Positions 30,615 to 32,583 of a stretch of DNA of 32,583 nt are shown piece after piece (position 1 is the first letter of the stretch; each line of letters begins with the position of its first letter). The translations under genes were made by a program, and so were the position numbers. The DNA is taken from NCBI GenBank assembly GCA_021166835.1, contig JAJPEN010000066.1, positions 1 to 32,583 of the forward strand, given 5' to 3'. The notes under the pieces were generated by a model. The model was not told the DNA's origin. It saw only the letters and a program-made list of their open reading frames with translations, and made no database searches. This DNA comes from Burkholderiaceae bacterium (GTDB lineage: Bacteria; Pseudomonadota; Gammaproteobacteria; Burkholderiales; Burkholderiaceae).

Positions 30615-32186
30615 ATGACGCATCTCGCCTGGGCAACCGAAACGAGCGCGCGCTCGACCCGCCGCGTCCGCGCGCTCGGCGTGGCGCTGTCGGCCAGCAT
30701 CGTGCTCGCCTGCGGCACGACGGTGAGCACGGCTGCGGAGGCAGCGGGTCCCCCGCCGCCGATCGACGAGCTGACCGCCGTCGACGCGGTGCAGGCGATC
30801 TGCGAGGGGCGCCTCGCGAGCCAGGCGCTGATGCAGGCCTACCTCGAGCGCGCGCGTGCCCGGCCCGACCTGAACGCGTTCATCACGCTCGACGAGGCGC
30901 ACGCGCTGCGCGCGGCCCGCGCGGCCGACACTTCGCGCAGCGCGCGCGGCAAGTGCCTGCCGCTGGACGGGCTGCCGATCGTCGTCAAGGACAACATCCA
31001 CGTCGCCGGATTGCGCAACACGGCCGGCACGCCGGCCCTGAAGGACTTCGAGCCGAACGCCGACGCGCCGGTCGTGCGCAAGCTGCGCGACGCGGGTGCG
31101 ATCGTCATCGGCAAGACGAACATGCACGAGCTGGCCTTCGGCATCAGCGGCTACAACATGGCGTTCAAGACCGGCGAGTCGTACGGCGTGCGCAACGCCT
31201 ACGACCCCACGCGGATGGCGGGCGGATCGTCTTCCGGCAACGGCGCCGCGATCGGCGCGCGCATCGCGCCGGCCGGCATCGGCACCGACACCGGCGGGTC
31301 GGTGCGGATTCCGTGCGCGTTCAACGGATGCGCGGCGCTGCGGCCCACGGTGGGGCGCTATCCGCAGTCCGGCATCACGCCGATCTCGCACACGCGCGAC
31401 ACGGCCGGGCCAATGGCGGTGTCGATGCGCGACGTCGAGCTGCTCGATCGCGTGATCAGCGGCGATGCGCCGGTGCAGCCCGCCGATCCCCGCAGCGTGC
31501 GCCTCGGCGTGGTCGCACCGCTGTACGCGGATCTCGACGACGACACGCGCACGTCGATGGACGCGGCACTCGCGAAGCTGCGCGCGGAGGGCGTGACCCT
31601 GGTCGACGTCGAGATGCCGCAGCTGATGGAGCTGAACGGCAGGATCGGTTTCCCGTTGGCGCTGTTCGAGGCGCACGACGACGTCGCCGGCTACCTGAAG
31701 CATTACTCCACGGGCGTCACGCTCGAGCAGCTCGCCGCGCAGATCGCCAGCCCCGACGTCAAGGGCACCTACGAGAACCTGGTGCTGCCGCGCAAGCTGC
31801 CGGGACCGGACGGAACCACGGTCGACGCGCGGCCCGTGTACGAGGCGGCGATGCGCGAAGCGCGCCCGGCCTTGCAGAAGCTCTACGCGGACACCTTCGC
31901 GCAGCACCGGCTCGACGGGATCGTCTTTCCGACGGTGCCGGCGGTGGCGATGCCCGCCGGTCCGGAATCGAGCAGCCTGGAGAACTTCGTCCGCTACATC
32001 CGCAACACCGACCCCGGCAGCAATGCGGGTGTGCCGGGGATCACGTTGCCGGTGGCGCTGGGCGCAACGACGCGGCTTCCGGTCGGGCTCGAAGTCGACG
32101 GGCCGGCCGGCAGCGATCGGCGGCTGGTCGCCGTCGGAATGACGCTGGAGAAGGTGTTCGGCCGACTCGCGCCGCCGGGGCGCTGA
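30615..32186 (+). CDS. exported amidase (amidase signature family)
   Basis: A 523-residue amidase. The Ser-cisSer-Lys triad is visible: Lys125 (VVKDNIHVAG), cis-Ser near 206 in GGSSSGNGAA and nucleophile Ser229 in GTDTGGSVRIPCAF. It hydrolyses a carboxylic amide to acid and ammonia. Unlike most family members it has an N-terminal hydrophobic signal (ALGVALSASIVLACG) that could be cleaved after AEAA or, with VLAC, act as a lipoprotein signal; it thus probably works in the periplasm. GGGAGG lies six bases before ATG 30615, which leaves out a poorly supported upstream extension. Placed last in the ABC operon, it might release the acid that the transporter takes up. Confidence 0.9.
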   Translation: MTHLAWATETSARSTRRVRALGVALSASIVLACGTTVSTAAEAAGPPPPIDELTAVDAVQAICEGRLASQALMQAYLERARARPDLNAFITLDEAHALRAARAADTSRSARGKCLPLDGLPIVVKDNIHVAGLRNTAGTPALKDFEPNADAPVVRKLRDAGAIVIGKTNMHELAFGISGYNMAFKTGESYGVRNAYDPTRMAGGSSSGNGAAIGARIAPAGIGTDTGGSVRIPCAFNGCAALRPTVGRYPQSGITPISHTRDTAGPMAVSMRDVELLDRVISGDAPVQPADPRSVRLGVVAPLYADLDDDTRTSMDAALAKLRAEGVTLVDVEMPQLMELNGRIGFPLALFEAHDDVAGYLKHYSTGVTLEQLAAQIASPDVKGTYENLVLPRKLPGPDGTTVDARPVYEAAMREARPALQKLYADTFAQHRLDGIVFPTVPAVAMPAGPESSSLENFVRYIRNTDPGSNAGVPGITLPVALGATTRLPVGLEVDGPAGSDRRLVAVGMTLEKVFGRLAPPGR

Positions 32187-32188
32187 GC

Positions 32189-32220
32189 GCGAACCCGGCG
32201 CTGGAAGGCGCCCGGTTCGC
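32189..32220. terminator. strong bidirectional hairpin
   Basis: GCGAACC-C-GGCGC (32189-32201) pairs with GCGCC-C-GGTTCGC (32208-32220), 12 pairs with one C/C mismatch and a 6-base loop, exactly between the convergent amidase and cytochrome c5 stops. No long T-run, but the symmetry serves both directions. Confidence 0.6.
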
Positions 32221-32231
32221 AGCAGCGAAGC

Positions 32232-32583
32232 TCACTGCACGGCGGCGATCATGTAGGCGACGGCGTCGCGCACTTCGGCGTCGCTGAGCTTCCCGTTGCC
32301 GCCGCGTGGAGGCATCGCGCGGATGCCTTCGATCGCGTGCTTGTCGAGAACGTCCACGCCCTGGGCGAGGCGCGGTTGCCACGCGGCCTTGTCGCCGTGC
32401 TTCGGCGCGCCGGCAACGCCGGTTTCGTGGCAGACGCCGCAGGTGCCCTTGTAGATCTTCTCGCCGGTAGCGACGTCGGCGCCGCCCGCAGCCTGCTGGG
32501 GCGCGGCCTCGCCGCCCGCCGGCTTCGAAGGGGCGGGTGCCGGCGCGGCCGCAGCGGCCGCGGCAGCGGGCGCGGCAGCGGGC
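32232..32583 (-). CDS. cytochrome c5 family protein, 3' part only
   Basis: The leftward frame is open from the window edge to the stop at 32232-32234. It encodes an Ala/Pro-rich linker (PAPSKPAGGEAAPQQAAGG), then a small c-type cytochrome: EKIYKGTCGVCHETGVAGAP with the haem motif CGVCH (32427-32441), and the Met ligand in IRAMPPRGGNGKLSDAEV, which is diagnostic of the c5 class. The gene's N-terminus, probably a membrane anchor, is outside. Such proteins are periplasmic electron carriers to terminal oxidases. It is unrelated in class to the cytochrome at the left edge. Confidence 0.88.
   Translation of the reverse strand, partial: PAAAPAAAAAAAAPAPAPSKPAGGEAAPQQAAGGADVATGEKIYKGTCGVCHETGVAGAPKHGDKAAWQPRLAQGVDVLDKHAIEGIRAMPPRGGNGKLSDAEVRDAVAYMIAAVQ

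Overview
The window is a stretch of a very G+C-rich chromosome (close to 70% by eye), most likely from a betaproteobacterium of the order Burkholderiales. The support is indirect: long open antisense frames typical of high-GC genomes, a Rep helicase and c-type cytochromes of betaproteobacterial type, a small lipoprotein resembling the T6SS-associated TssQ family, and promoter -10 boxes of the CTAGAAT kind. No rRNA, tRNA, CRISPR array, transposase or prophage gene was seen. Both ends cut through c-type cytochrome genes.

Left part (1-9735, all rightward): the end of a class I cytochrome c, a Rep-type helicase, then three genes joined by 4-base stop/start overlaps or lying close together: a membrane PAS-GGDEF-EAL protein, a Ser/Thr kinase with an Asn-rich tandem repeat and a PEGA domain, and a TssQ-like lipoprotein. 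A membrane coiled-coil protein and a PAS sigma-54 activator follow. An MFS transporter (leftward) closes this section at 11121.

Middle part (11.2-18.3 kb) looks accessory: a Phd/VapC toxin-antitoxin pair behind a perfect 10+10 palindrome, a PLP threonine-dehydratase-like enzyme, a decayed membrane protein, a PIN-like protein, a CWC zinc-ribbon-like protein, a truncated membrane gene, two VOC proteins, a YbjQ protein, two lipoproteins and a secreted zinc phospholipase/nuclease-like enzyme. Third-position A/T is visibly more frequent in parts of this block.

From 18.4 to 21.65 kb four genes run leftward (TetR regulator, cupin, polysaccharide pyruvyl transferase-like, DsrE-like). Divergent from the TetR gene is a PhnB-like VOC gene, followed by a two-gene unit: a MoaD/ThiS-like ubiquitin-fold protein ending in Gly-Gly and an Asp-box beta-propeller protein. 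The ribosome binding site of the second gene is formed by the Gly-Gly codons of the first.

Right part (23.8-32.2 kb): a leftward SDR dehydrogenase and, divergently, a complete branched-chain-amino-acid-type ABC importer (binding protein, two ATPases, two permeases) followed by a PaaG/enoyl-CoA-hydratase-like enzyme and an exported amidase. A near-consensus sigma-54 promoter lies 42-68 bases before the binding-protein gene. Taken together this reads as a nitrogen- or effector-controlled uptake and catabolic operon, perhaps for an aryl or acyl amide; the substrate is inference. It ends at a strong bidirectional hairpin facing a leftward cytochrome c5 gene.
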